This document shows positions 43,119 through 55,243 of a stretch of 64,000 bases of DNA, in pieces. Within the stretch, counting starts at the first letter, position 1. The number at the start of each line of letters is the position of its first letter. The notes under the pieces are model-generated. The model was given only the letters and a program-made list of their open reading frames with translations. It had not been told where the DNA came from and searched no databases. The translations under genes and the position numbers were made by a program. Source of the DNA: Cyprinodon diabolis (lineage: Eukaryota; Chordata; Actinopteri; Cyprinodontiformes; Cyprinodontidae); NCBI GenBank assembly GCA_030533445.1, contig CM060065.1, forward strand, positions 49,469,964 through 49,533,963. The letters run 5' to 3'.

Positions 43119-44111
43119 ATTAATCCCACATTGCTTTTGGCAGCTCTTTCTAGAGTCTTATCATGTAGCCTTCAGCTATTTTCAGCAGATACAGGTAAGC
43201 CTGAACAAGGGACAGCAAAGTTGCTCTGTTTCAGCCTTTTGAACTTTCAGCCTCTGTCTGTCATGAGGCCTGGTGGATTTGGAAACATTGGCACTCTTGT
43301 GGCATTCTCACAGTTAAGCAGAGGCTCCACATCCTCTATGAATACACACTAGGGCTTAGCAGTACTAGCTGCACTAATCACTATAACTCCCATCTCACTA
43401 TTCTATTTCTGCCTCCATGTTCATATTCAATCTGAAGCTACTCTGTCAAGTTGCTTCAATTGGTTTTTGAAGCTTAGACTGAGAGCAATACTCAATGTTA
43501 GAGGATTAGAAATTAGAGGAATAACTATGAGACCATTGCAGGGTCAATTGGAGCGCTGCAGTAAATATTCAGTCGACAGAATAAGAATCAAATATCGGTA
43601 TGTGCTATTCAAACTGGGAGGACTTCAGTAATAAATGAACGTACAAAGATGCCCTCTTTTATTCTCTTGTCTCCAATAGTTAAAGGATCCAAAGGTTCAA
43701 CCTGCTTCTCTCCTCTCTGCCTCTCAGATCAGCTGTGATCATTTCTGGTTGGTCAGCTGATAAAAGCTCTGATGAACAGAGGTGGACAAGAGGCGAACAG
43801 AGTGGACCCGTCAACAGAGCTTTTTAAGAAGGCAAGGCAAGGCAAGGCAGACAAAGCAAGTGCTCTAATTGGGTATAAGTACTAATTACTTGCCATAAAA
43901 TGACTTTGCCTTTTTGCACATTTATGTGGTAAATGACAGCCCATATTGCAGTTTTATTATTATTATTTTTAGCATTCCCTCTATCTTTTCCTCTTTCCCA
44001 TCGCTGTCTATTGATGCCTTTCCAAATAGGTCTAAGGTTTAATGGAGAGTGCTGACAGGTTGGAAAAGGGGGCAACAGGAGAGATTGGAGAAAGGGTATC
44101 TTTTTCTTGAG

Positions 44112-44146
<35 letters not shown>

Positions 44147-45359
44147 CTACGGCGATGGGTAATGTTGATTGTTTGCGTCACCTCGTCAATCTTAAGCGTT
44201 CATTGCAGTTGCTGCCAGAGCTTGGACTGCTACCGTGACGATGACAACTTCCTGTTCCAGAAGGGCGAGGGAAGGCCATATCCAAAGCGGATGATGTAGT
44301 TACACCCTACGGCGACATCAAGGGGACTCAGTTCAGCAGCATGGGGGCTTCACAGTTAGTTTAGTGGGAAGTGAGTTGGGGGAGAGAGGAGTCACAGATT
44401 GGGAACACATTCATGATGTCACTTCCTGCTCCCTCTGCAGCACGGGAAATCAGGTCTTAGCAGTTACACCTGTGGCAGCTCCAATTAGCAGAAGTTGCTG
44501 CACCTGGGAGGTCTACTGTTTTAATTTAGCCCTTAGAGGGATTGTTAAATCATTGATCATTCCTTATCCTCTTGTAGCTCCGGAGCTGATCCTGTCCTGC
44601 TGCCTCTGCACAGCTCTGCTGCTCTCTGCCTGGCCTCTTGCTCTGCACTCCCACTGTGCTCCCCGAGCTCCAGGTCGCCTCCTCGCCTTCCCTCTGTTGT
44701 TTGCAAAATAAATACGATTTTCCTTCTTGCAATCTACTGGCGCTGAAAATATTTGTTACGGTTTCACAAAGATTGGGTGAAAAAAACAACACTTTTATCA
44801 CTAGAAAAAAAAAGGGATGAGTCCCTCCCACGCGCCATATTTAAGCTGATCCAACCCCAAAACGAATTGCAACAAATTAGCCCAATGTAGTATGCAAATG
44901 ATGAAGAGTTAAAGCACTGTATACAGCATGACTCCATTTTCATGTGCTGTGATCCTTTTACATGGTGACTCGCCTGCCGCCACTTTACGGGAATAAACAA
45001 GAGGATTTCCCCCCCAGTTTGAAGCTTTGATTCAAAATGAAACCGTGTATGTACTGCAAAAGCAAATTGACTGCTTTGAAGTTCACAAGCTTATTAAGAA
45101 AACGCCTGAGGCAGGGTTCAGATGGAGCCTCCATCAAAGATGAATATGCAAAGATTACCCTTAACTGACCACCCTGCAAATAATCAGCTACTTAACAGGT
45201 TGATCATCTGCTCTCCCTTAAAAGTCCAATTTAACTACATAAAGCCCCCTCCTGTAACACTGAAGATATCTAGATGTCATTCGGGGAACAAATTGGTGTT
45301 AATTTACTATAAGATGTTTTTAAAATAAAGGATACTAAATCAGAACATCTTTGTAGCTC
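43119..45359. other. No recognisable gene
   Basis: Non-coding sequence with small repeats: GGCAA units near 43831-43848 and an AT microsatellite near 44116-44146. Several ORFs up to 115 codons around 44364-44831 have no domain or splice context. Confidence 0.5.
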
Positions 45360-45364
45360 TTCTA

Positions 45365-46279
45365 CAGGGTTCCTACAGCATAAGGCAAGTTAAATTCAAG
45401 ACTTTTTAAGACTTTTTAATGCCACTTTAAATAAAAAAATTTAAGACCAAATTCACAAGAAAAAACTGCTTGCGACAACTTAACCCAAAGGTTTATTTTA
45501 ACATAAACCACTGCACTAATGTTTCAAATTTAGAAAAGCTTCCCATACAGGAAGAAAGCTAAAAACACACAAATGATGAAAATTATTTAACTGAATTCAC
45601 AAACTTTATTTTAGCAGGGAACAAAACAAATCAGTTTTAAAGCCACAACATAACCAGTGCTAAGTCTTTTTTGCAGCTATTTTTCTTTGTATGGTTTTCT
45701 TAGTATGTTTGATTTGGTGATAAGTGGAGGCGTTGTAGAGACAAGGGTGGAACTAAACTGAGAAATACCGGCTGTTTCTCTGTAATTCCATTTTGACGCT
45801 TTGTGTTTCGTGCTTCGCATGTGCGACTCCACTGCCTTAATTCCCATCGTTCTGAGATTGAATGACTTCTTGCACTAAATCCACTGAGCCTCATGTATGT
45901 TCCCTGGTTTTAGCCATGGAGAAAACTCTTGGCTGGAGACAATTTTCATTACATTTACACTTGCTCATATTTTCCAGACAAAAAGTTAATGGTGCATCTC
46001 CCAAATGTCCCGGCCGCAACAACGCTTTTATTGGTTCCGCTATCGGGACGGAACCAATAATGGCGGGCCGTTATTTTTTTTATACAAAAAAGGTAAATTT
46101 TTATGTTTTATTTAGATTACAAAAATAAATCATAATAAAAATAATCCTATTTATGATGTTTTAAAAATTAAGACCTATGAAAGACTGATTTAAGACATTT
46201 TAATACCAATTAAGGCCTTAGTTTTATTTTGAAGAATTCAATGCCTTTAAAGACTTTTTAAGGACCCGCGGGAACCCAG
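45365..46279 (-). mobile_element. hAT-like element with zinc-finger remnant
   Basis: 915 bp from CAGGGTTCCTACAGC to ACCCGCGGGAACCCAG, with subterminal AAGACTTTTTAAG repeated at both ends. TTCTA flanks each side (45360-45364, 46280-46284). On the minus strand CKKSFNLRTMGIKAVESH then MRSTKHKASKW (about 45862-45780) is the second half of a BED/C2H2-type finger; a stop lies just upstream of the first Cys shown. No catalytic domain remains. Confidence 0.8.
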
Positions 46280-46284
46280 TTCTA

Positions 46285-47480
46285 GTGCCCAAATTTGATC
46301 ATCTGATGAGTCAAACCGAAATATATATTAGCAGCCATTAAAAATGGTCCTTGTCAGTCAAACGCCAGCCGAATGGCAGCCCGCTTCCTTCCAACTCCCA
46401 CCAAATCCCCTCATACTTCCAGCCACTGCAGTGACCCCGTCTTGCATGTGTTTTTACTCTGACTCCACCCCTTTACTGAATTACAGGGTTGGATTCTTTA
46501 CATCTTAAATGTCCACAAATCATGAAAAAAAAGAATATTTTAGTGTTTAAAATTGATATTTAAAGGGAATTGTAGGGAACAAGCCAAGGGCCTATCAAGG
46601 AAAGTGGGGTAATTTTGACTGGCTACTACTGTATGGATTCATTTGTTTAGAAGGCCAGAAAACAAACAAACCCTGAAAACCAAACAAAAAACCTCTGACC
46701 ATCTGTTCTAATTTGGTTTAGAAAGAGCTACCTGTGTAATTATGGCGCTCATTACTTCTACACAAACACTGGATCAACAGATTTTAATCATCTATGAAGG
46801 ACAAAACAATCAATAATCTAAGCGGATGGGTTGATCCATCATGTGTTTAAACTTTAAGCTGTTAAGGGTCACATTACTTTCATCCCCGTCTGTAGCTCCC
46901 ACTCGATCAATGGCACTGAGGGATTAATCTGTCATTTGTCTAAAGTAAGGCTCATTTAGAAAGGAGGAATTGAGAACTAAACACTGCAGGTGGCCTCAAA
47001 GTTACAAACCCGCGACCTCTGCACACACGGCACAATCCTCTCAGCCACAACAATAGAGTGAAAGTTACAGAGGCAAAGCAAATGTTAATGTGTTAGAGAA
47101 GACATTACCATAAAATAAAGCTATTCTTTATTTCAAAGCAGTATCTGCATATCTGCAGGGAAAGTACAGACAGAGCTCTTATTGTCGGTGTTAATCCTGC
47201 AGGAACCGGTCGATGCATCCCGTCACACCACTATTTAGGCATATTATATAAGTTAGAATATGCTTTTCAATGTGAGTCGTTTATTGGGTTAAATTTATCC
47301 TCAGGAGGAATCAACATATTTTGCATCAAGGGTTTTCTTTATTGGTCCGATTTAACTTTCTAATGTAAAGTTTTACTTGCAGGAAAGTGGAAAATGATCA
47401 TAATAAATAGAAATATGTGCTGGAGAATGTGTGCCGTGTATTTATTGAATGTGTTTCCCCTTAGTGACTCGATCTAAGTG
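46285..47480. other. No recognisable gene
   Basis: Non-coding; no element ends seen. Confidence 0.5.
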
Positions 47481-47486
47481 AACCAG

Positions 47487-47891
47487 GGGCAGCAGCTGAT
47501 CCAGAACGCTGCTGCCCGTGTCCTCACTAAGACTAAGAAAGTAGAGCACATCACCCCAGTTCTAAAGTCCTTACACTGGCTCCCTGTATCTCAGAGAATA
47601 GACTTTAAAATACTTCTGTTAGTCTATAAATCTCCAAATGGCTTAGCACCTAAATACATCACAGACTTGCTATCAGTGTATCAACCCTCCAGACCACTCA
47701 GGTCTTCTGGCTCCAGCCTGCTCTGCATACCTAGAACCAGAACTAAACATGGAGAAGCAGCATTTAGTTCCTATGCTCCACTTATCTGGAACAAACTTCA
47801 AGAAAACTGTAAAAGTGCGGAAAGCCTGAGTTCCTTTAAATCAAGACTAAAAACACATTTGTTTAGGATTGCCTTCTACTGTTCTAGTTAA
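47487..47891 (+). pseudogene. L2-type reverse transcriptase C-terminus
   Basis: An open frame reads QLIQNAAARVLTKTKKVEHI, TPVLKSLHWLPVSQRIDFKI, LIWNKLQENCKSAESLSSFK, ending LKTHLFRIAFYCSS at a TAA (47889-47891). It is the same protein region as 42000-42391 but a different family. All catalytic motifs lie upstream of the truncation. Confidence 0.88.
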
Positions 47892-48088
47892 ACAGTTCAA
47901 CTAAAACATATTTTCTTCAGTCCAACTGTTTTTAATATTCTTTTTTGTTTCTGGATTTTTTTGTTTTATTTTATTTGTTCCTACTTGCTTTGATTCTGTT
48001 TTATCTTCCTGTATTTTAATCATTTAAAGCACTTTGCATTGTCTTTGTACTGAATTGTGCTATACAAATAAATTTGCCTTGCCTTGCC
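47487..48088 (+). mobile_element. L2-type LINE (second family), 5'-truncated
   Basis: Starts within the ORF2 C-terminus (CAGCTGATCCAGAACGCTGC) and ends in TTGCC repeats at about 48088. The 3' UTR is shared with the tail at 25870-26041. Coding sequence is almost identical to the fragment at 52864-53404, so this family has been active recently. Confidence 0.88.
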
Positions 48089-48099
48089 TTTTAATAACA

Positions 48100-51000
48100 A
48101 ACTAATTCATACATTAAATGGCTGTAGATGTGTTTCTATTAAGGGCATGCTCGTCTCTTAGTGTCCCAGTTTGTGCAGTGCTCAGTGTAACATGAAATAA
48201 GCGAGGGCAGTAGATGCTAGCAAGCTAAACACTTTTGACACGAGTTTACTGATGCAAAAAGGGGAAGAAGAAATAAAGGCCGACAATAACAACTTGAGTG
48301 GATTAGTCCCACACATCTCAAAGACTACAACGCAGCTCCAGGAAGTACATGACTCAGGGAGAGCGAGCTGGTTGGGCTCGTCACACTTATGCCAGAAATC
48401 AAAGTCAGGCTGGAACTTCTTCTGCTCTTTTCTCTCCTTTCTCAGTGTTTGGCTGACATGTAACAACAGCATAACCGCTCCTCTGTGGCTGAAACAAGCT
48501 TTTTGGAACAGCTTTTAGACTTCCAGAGGGAAACATGTTTTATTAGCTTCCAATCGCAGGATCTCTGCAAAGCCTTGGGTCAACTGAACCAGCTCATTTT
48601 CTGCTACACTATTAGGACTGATGGCAGCTGTTTTGTGGCACTAACCTAATCAAGAAGAGGATGAGCTGCCCTCTGAAACCTTCAGGTTTTCCCCCCTGCT
48701 GCACTGAAACAGACAGTGAGCAATGATTCATGGTTTTGTTGGTGTGCTCGCATGGATTTAGCTTCTGTTTCAAACTCCATGTGACAAACAACAAGAGCTT
48801 GGGTAGATCTAAAATGTCAATAATCTTCCTAAGCCAGTAAAGAAAGAAATTAACGGCTTTTATGCTAAGAAATGTATATATATAGATAAACAATATTTAT
48901 TATTCTGTCTAAAGTAGCTGGTTGAGTTTCTGCCTTTTTATAAAATCAGTAGGTAAAGTCAAACTGCAGAAACATTTGTTTGTAAAAGGGTTGCATTGTT
49001 TTTAAGTCCCATAGAAGATGCAAGAAAAAGGAAAAAAAGTTTCTGCTTAGAAGGAAAAAAAAATGGCAGAAAGCTGACCATGTTTTTATTTCTACTACAT
49101 GGCTGAGGCAGCATCATACTGTGAGGACGCCTGCCTTAAAGGAAAAGGATGAACAGAGTTAAAGGCAGGATTACTGTAGCTCATTATAGGGAAGATTCAA
49201 GAAGAAACCTTTAATCCAGTTTAGTAAAAAAAAAAAATCATGTTTTCAATAGAACAGTCCAAATCTGATTAGGAATCTGTGGGAAGAGATTCCCTTATGC
49301 ATTTAAGATATAAAGAAGAGCATCTTCATAAGCCTGAGACATTCTCTGACTGACATAGTTAACATTTATTTATCTGTTAGAAATCCTAAAGACTCTCTAA
49401 ACACAAACTAATGACCAGTATGACTCAATCTGCTTCTCTATTAGAGACGCATTAGGAGCGAGGCATCACTGAGAATCCATTAACCCGCTATTCAGATATA
49501 ACATCAAAGATCTTAAGACAAGACCTTCTTAGTGTGTTTGCTAACGATGACTTCCCAGACATGTTCAAATGTTGGGTTCTGATCCACAGGTTTAGGGACG
49601 AATTCATCTCGTTTACCTTTGGACCACAGAACAAATCTGACAGTTGATAAAGGTAGTCTGCAGCTCCTGGAAGTACAGACATCTAATGTAGCCGTCTGCT
49701 GGAGCCCCCCCCTGCTGCCGTTCCCACTGGAACCACATTGGGTTTCATTGTCTATTCCTGACCCAATTCTAACTTCCTTCCTTTTCTATGTCTTTCTAAC
49801 AACCTTCAGCTCCTCGTCTGTCCTCCACTTCTCCTGCCTTACGAGCTGTCGGCCATCTTTTATCGCACACATCAATACCATAAACGGATGAAAAATTTTA
49901 CATTTTAAAATATTTATGTGTCTTTGGCTCATATAGAATTAGTTATTCTTATGAAAACTGTCATGTTTAAAAATCTGAGGATTTGAACATGGTAAAAACG
50001 ATGTTTTAAGATTAATCTATGAATTACTATCACCTTCCCAGTTGTATTTTTTAAGATAGTTAAATATTAAAAATTTGATTTTATTTGTTTCAAAAACATC
50101 TTCTTGGCCTTGCTAAGATATATTTATGAAGCACTTTTCAGACATAACTTTGATTAATTTTAATTTAATAAAAAAAAAACACAGTAAAAAATGTCAAAAA
50201 AATAAAGTTAAGCTCAGAAATATTCCTACTTCTGGAATACTTTTTACTTTTGGAATACTTTACTTTTTAATTACTTTGCTTGTTTTTCTTTTATTTAGTT
50301 ACATTACCAATTGGAAACTGTTTGAACTTTGGACAGAAGTCAAGTTTGAATCTGATAACGAGACAAATAGATTAGGGTGATGGAATGGAGGGCTTCCAAC
50401 CTCACAGGTTTCTAGCTCATCACCAAAGACAAATAATTAGATTAACAACCAAGAGTAGAAAAAACAATAACAATATGGTTTAAATTAATAATAATATATT
50501 TCAAAACATTACTGACAAGTTAAATTGATTCTCCTTCGATTATATTGACTCCTCGTCTACCACAGGTGTCAATGAGTTCATCATTTAATGCCATATTTTC
50601 AGAAGAACAGAATTCACAACCTGAAAAGAAGCAATAATCTTTTCAGAGATGTACTGGAGATTATTTTACTTTTTATTTCTAACACAGTTTTGGTTTAATA
50701 CTTAACTCTAAAATATAAAATCAAAAAACATTGCCTAAAAAAATATTGTAATAAGATTAAATGTGGTCCAGAGGTAAAATCAGATTTGTCAAAACATTAC
50801 AGATGTAAAATAAAATCTAAAAATTGTGAAGGATGTCAATATTGGTTTACATTTCAAAGTGACATCAAATTATATTGAAAAAAGTTTTTAGATTTAGTCT
50901 TTTAATTTAAAAGACCACTGAAAATAACCGATTAAGCCATTTTATACTTTGTTTTATAGTGATGACAGACTTAGGCTGAGGAACAGAAGTAGACAGCTCC

Positions 51001-52575
51001 CAGCTGTGACTGTCGCTCCAGTAAACCAAGGTTCTCTGAAATCCGACTAAACTTAAGCATTTGCTTTTGTTCAGTTTTACATGTTTGTGTCACCGTGAGC
51101 ATCCATTCACGCCTGAGAGAAAAAAAGATTTCTATATCCTTGTTTGCGGACACCTCACTATCTCTAGCCTCGCAGAACAGGAGAAAAAGCATCTGAAGGA
51201 AGGACATTTGCCTGAGCTTGCAAGTGGAACTAAAAAAAAACAACCCAAGGTTTTTTTGTTTTTTTTGGTGAAGCTGTAAATAGAACGGCTCACATTCTGT
51301 AGGACTGACTCCCTGCTGATTTGATCCTTTTGCTTCTTCCCTGATGAGGCAGGGATAGTCAGAGGAGAGACAGTTAGAAGGATTGCTCGGTGTCGAGGTG
51401 TCAGGCTGAGGCTTTCCCTTATGCATAGCCAGGTTGCTCAACATCCCGTCTCAATTTAGTGTCTAAAGTAACCCTAAAAAATAACATTTTACATCAAGGT
51501 TATCCAACTGGACCTTTTTTATTACTAACTATTTAAAAGCGTATCCTGTGCTTGCACCCCTCACTGTTCTGGCAAGCAGAAGATAGGACATTATAGGGTG
51601 CAACAGAGCTACACAGGCAGGCAATCTCTCTGGGCCAGAACAGAACAAAAATATACATTTCGCACTTAAAAAAAACACACCAATTTTCTGGAAATCTATC
51701 CATCATTTCCTTTAAAAAACACATGCAACATAGAGAGCTGTTCAGTTTTATTGTTCAAAGGACACACACCAGTCCACACACACAAACACACCCAATGACA
51801 GACAAAAGTGGAAAATGTGATGAGCAGTCCTCTGCAGGCAAACATGACAGGCCATGTCAGCTCTTGTGGCAACAAATGCAAGTCAATGAGAGCCAAGCAG
51901 ACACAAAAACACATACACATACACACTCACCACGTACCATACAATAACAACTGATAGCTGAGCAGTGTTGCTCTGAGATGCTCATCACTTTCCATTGTCC
52001 TCAGGCTGCTTCTGCTGACTCTAGGGCTGGTTAGAGGCATATGAAGGCACAGCTCCTGCCAACAGGCATCTGACCTGCATCTCACAACTTGACAGGAAGT
52101 GAGGTGACGTCTGGTCACAAAAAGCAAGAGAAGGTTCAGAAAATGACCACATGCTTATAACTTCACCGCACCAACCAAGATGATACACAGTGTCTTTTCT
52201 ACAGCTTATATCCGGCATGTCCTGTCTCTGTAGTTTACAAGAAACATAAGCAAATCTATGATCTATAGATATAAAAAATAAATGTTAAAACTAAGCTACA
52301 CCTCTTTTGTCTGGAGGAAGAAAATATAATATATAATATATCCCTGTTATACTTTTAAAGGACCTTTCACTACCCGATCCGTACCATCAGCTAATAACAC
52401 AACAAGAAATACATCCGGGTGTCCAAAAAAGAACATTGCTTTCATGAATAATGTTTAGCATAAAATCGTACTTTGAAGGTAATATAAAAACAGCTGAAAA
52501 TTATTAAGTAAAAAGGATATTAAATAAACCTGTCTAGATCTATCACATAAGAAGAATGTCCCTGTAGTAGTTTCA
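48100..52575. other. No recognisable gene; possible Tc1 scrap
   Basis: Mostly unique-looking AT-rich DNA. Around 49095-49230, GAGGCAGCATCATACTGTGA and GAAGATTCAAGAAGAAACCT resemble decayed Tc1 transposase boxes. A 157-codon minus-strand ORF at 50971-51444 has no domain or splice pattern. A minus-strand ATG-to-donor segment at 51931-51995 is discussed in the findings. Confidence 0.4.
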
Positions 52576-52863
52576 ACTATTTAAAGGGGAACACCGTTTT
52601 TCTTTTACATTGGGCCTTTGATTTTACGTTATTACATCATGTTCTACTCACCCATATGAGTTTTGTGTCATTTGGAGCTGTTCTGAAGATATTCCGTTAG
52701 GTTATATCCAAGTAATGTCTTCCAACGACTTGAAGGCACAAACTAAACTGTTCATCATTTATCATTTATGGTACTCCAGCATTCATGACATGTAGGCGAG
52801 TCACTGTCCCCCAGACATCCACAGTTATATTTTTTATATTTATATCTTTCAAAAGACAATTAC

Positions 52864-53404
52864 AAGGTCGGCTTTCTATCACCGGAAGAACATTTCCAGG
52901 ATTAAAGGACTAATGTCTCAGCATGATCTGGAAAAACTAATCCATGCGTTTATTTTTAGTTGAATTGATTACTGCAACGGTGTTTTCACAGGTCTGCCTA
53001 AATAGTGGATCAGACAGCTGCAGCTGATCCAGAACGCTGCTGCCCGTGTCCTCACTAAGACTAAAAAAGTAGAGCACATCACCCCAGTTCTAAAGTCCTT
53101 ACACTGGCTCCCTGTATCTCAGAGAATAGACTTTAAAATACTTCAGTTAGTCTATAAATCTCTGAATGGCTTAGCACCTAAATACATCACAGACTTGCTA
53201 TCAGTGTATCAACCCTCCAGACCACTCAGGTCTTCTGGCTCCAGCCTGCTCTGCATACCTAGAACCAGAACTAAACATGGAGAAGCAGCATTTAGTTCCT
53301 ATGCTCCACTTATCTGGAACAAACTTCAAGAAAACTGTAAAAGTGCGGAAAGCCTGAGTTCCTTTAAATCAAGACTAAAAACACAATTGTTTGGGATTGC
53401 CTTC
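52864..53404 (+). pseudogene. L2-type RT fragment inside TTAA element
   Basis: With two in-frame stops upstream, it reads KNISRIKGLMSQHDLEKLIH, IDYCNGVFTGLPK, then NAAARVLTKTKKVEHITPVL to SRLKTQLFGIAFD. Only a few substitutions separate it from the copy at 47487-47880. The LINE 3' UTR and TTGCC tail are absent, which is unusual for a normal target-primed insertion. It may have been trimmed, or captured during rearrangement of the host element. Confidence 0.85.
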
Positions 53405-53507
53405 GACAAAACAAAGCGGAGTGTGTATGACGTCATCCGCGTGCGCAGGCTACCGTTCATTCATCTTGTCCGCTGAACTGCTGCTAGTTTTACTCACATG
53501 TCTTTGA

Positions 53508-53580
53508 AGATGTCTAGTGCTGCTACCACAGATGATCTCACTCTCGAAATGGAACCGAACTATTCAGATTGGCTAGAATG
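53508..53580 (+). CDS. Leader ORF of TTAA element 2
   Basis: ATG codons at about 53501 and 53510 open a short acidic frame (MSSAATTDDLTLEMEPNYSD, then WLE) ending at a TGA. It resembles the first exon of a transposase or accessory protein, with the rest deleted. No domain is recognisable; may be non-functional. Confidence 0.3.
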
Positions 53581-53986
53581 AATAGAGGGTCTAGAGCGTA
53601 GCCTGCGGGTGTAATGTACATTGGTTAAATAAATGTTTTATTGAAAAAACCCCCCAAAAAACTCTAGTCCGGTGCACGAATGACGTCATACACGTGGCGC
53701 TTTGTTTTTAAAAGATATAAATATAAAAAATATTACCTCAGATGTCTGGGGAACAGTGATTGGCCTACATGTCATGAATGCTGGCGTACCATAAAAGATA
53801 AATTATCAACAGTTAAGTTTGTGCCTTCAACTCGTTGCCTATAGGAAGACGTTACCTAGATATAACCTAACAGAATATCTTTAGAATGTCTCCAAATGAC
53901 ACAAAACTCATATGGGTCAGTAGAACATGATGGAATAACGTAAAATCAAGGGCCCAATGTAAAAAAACAACCAAATTCCCCTTTAA

Positions 53987-55015
53987 AGTGTAAAACAGAT
54001 GAGATGTCCTGCTGTTGCTGGTATTTTAATCCCATTGGAAGCTTTATTTCTTCCCTCTGCTCCTAAACAGCTGGCTGGGCCATGCAGCATGTTTCACTGT
54101 CAGATGAACACTGTAAATACAATGTGACCGCCACCTTGATCAGGCACTCGCTCTTGGCAAATCGAGATGGCTCTGGGTTCAGACCTGCAGGCTGCCAGGT
54201 GTCTGTTAAAAAAATGTCAGCCGGGAGAGGCTCCAGACCCCGACAAGCAAAACACATTATCTGCCTCCAACAAATGTTACACATCATAATCTTATTTTTA
54301 TGAATCAGAATATGAAATATGAAGTTGATTCCTTTGCCACAGCAGTAGTAAAATATGAAAATGACCTTAATATAGAGTAAAAAACCCTACAAATCTCAAA
54401 TACAAACAATTCAGACTAGATGTATCAATTTATTTTTTTTTTTCTAAAATTCGACTCTCCTTAGATTTCTGTCAGTGATCATACAGCAAAAATGTGCAGG
54501 CAAGAGAAGCTGCATCATAGATCATAATCATGATTAGATGTAATTCATAATTAAGAGCAGCGTTTGTTTTCATCATCTAGACTTCAAGCTATAATGTGGT
54601 AATTAAGTTGCCATCTAGCTACCTCGTTTCTCATTGAGTTTGGTTCACCCTAATCAAATTGAACTTGATAAAGCTGGAAAATAATTAATAGAGACTTCCA
54701 AAACTATATCAGTGGTTTCTCCTTTTTCCAATAAAGCTGCAATTAAATCTACAAGAAGATTATTCCAGGTTAAGTAAGGCCTCGTGGAAGTTGTGTTCGA
54801 CTATATTTCTTTTAAATCTTCCATTTAATACCTTTGGTAGTTTGGGAAATTATTCTGTAAATATATTCAGCTCCTCACAAAGTCACATTATGAGAACACA
54901 CAATCTACCTACAATATTAACCAAAAACACAACATTTCAAGGAGTTTTGGCATAAAAAGAATATATGCTCAGATTTGTGACTAAATGCAGTTCTATTCTT
55001 TAGAATAAACAGTGA
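53987..55015. other. No recognisable gene
   Basis: AT-rich non-coding DNA. Confidence 0.5.
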
Positions 55016-55023
55016 GATGACCA

Positions 55024-55243
55024 GTGAGGTGGACCATGAACACCACCTCACTGGTGAAAAAGGCACAGAAGCCGTTGTATTTCCTGCAGAGGATGAGAGG
55101 AGCCCACCTCCCCCCACCCATCCTCACCACCTTCTACAGAAGCACCATAGCATTGTGTGGAGGCTGCAGCGCCTCAGACTGGAATAACGTGAGAAGAGTG
55201 GTGAGAACAGCAGAGAGGATTATGGAGGCTCCTCTTCCTTCTA
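55024..55243 (+). pseudogene. Rex1-like RT C-terminal fragment (left part)
   Basis: Reads VRWTMNTTSLVKKAQKPLYF, LQRMRGAHLPPPILTTFYRS, then WNNVRRVVRTAERIMEAPLP. The conserved TFYRSTI and VVRTAERI motifs mark the region after the RT palm. The segment between TFYRSTI and CSASDWN appears shortened relative to what I recall of the family. The continuation is at about 55946-56029. Confidence 0.82.

Larger units (their letters stand above)
52585..53982. mobile_element. TTAA-flanked DNA transposon 2 with ~270-bp TIRs
   Basis: Inverted arms of about 270 bp: AGGGGAACACCG and (reverse complement of the right end) AGGGGAATTTGG, then shared TTTACATTGGGCC, CATATGAGTTTTGTGTCATT, and ATTCATGACATGTAGGC to ATTTTTTATATTTATATCTT. 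TTAA sits at both ends (52581-52584, 53983-53986), fitting piggyBac or Kolobok. An L2 fragment (52864-53404) lies against the left arm. Right of it is an ATG leader ORF (53508 region, MSLKMSSAATTDDLTLEMEP) and two TGACGTCAT motifs. Confidence 0.85.

Noticed and set aside
44364..44831. ORFs of 93-115 codons on both strands
   Set aside because: Overlapping antisense frames with no domain; mutually exclusive and unsupported.
50971..51444. 157-codon minus-strand ORF
   Set aside because: No recognisable domain, irregular composition and no splice sites or repeat identity; most likely a chance frame.
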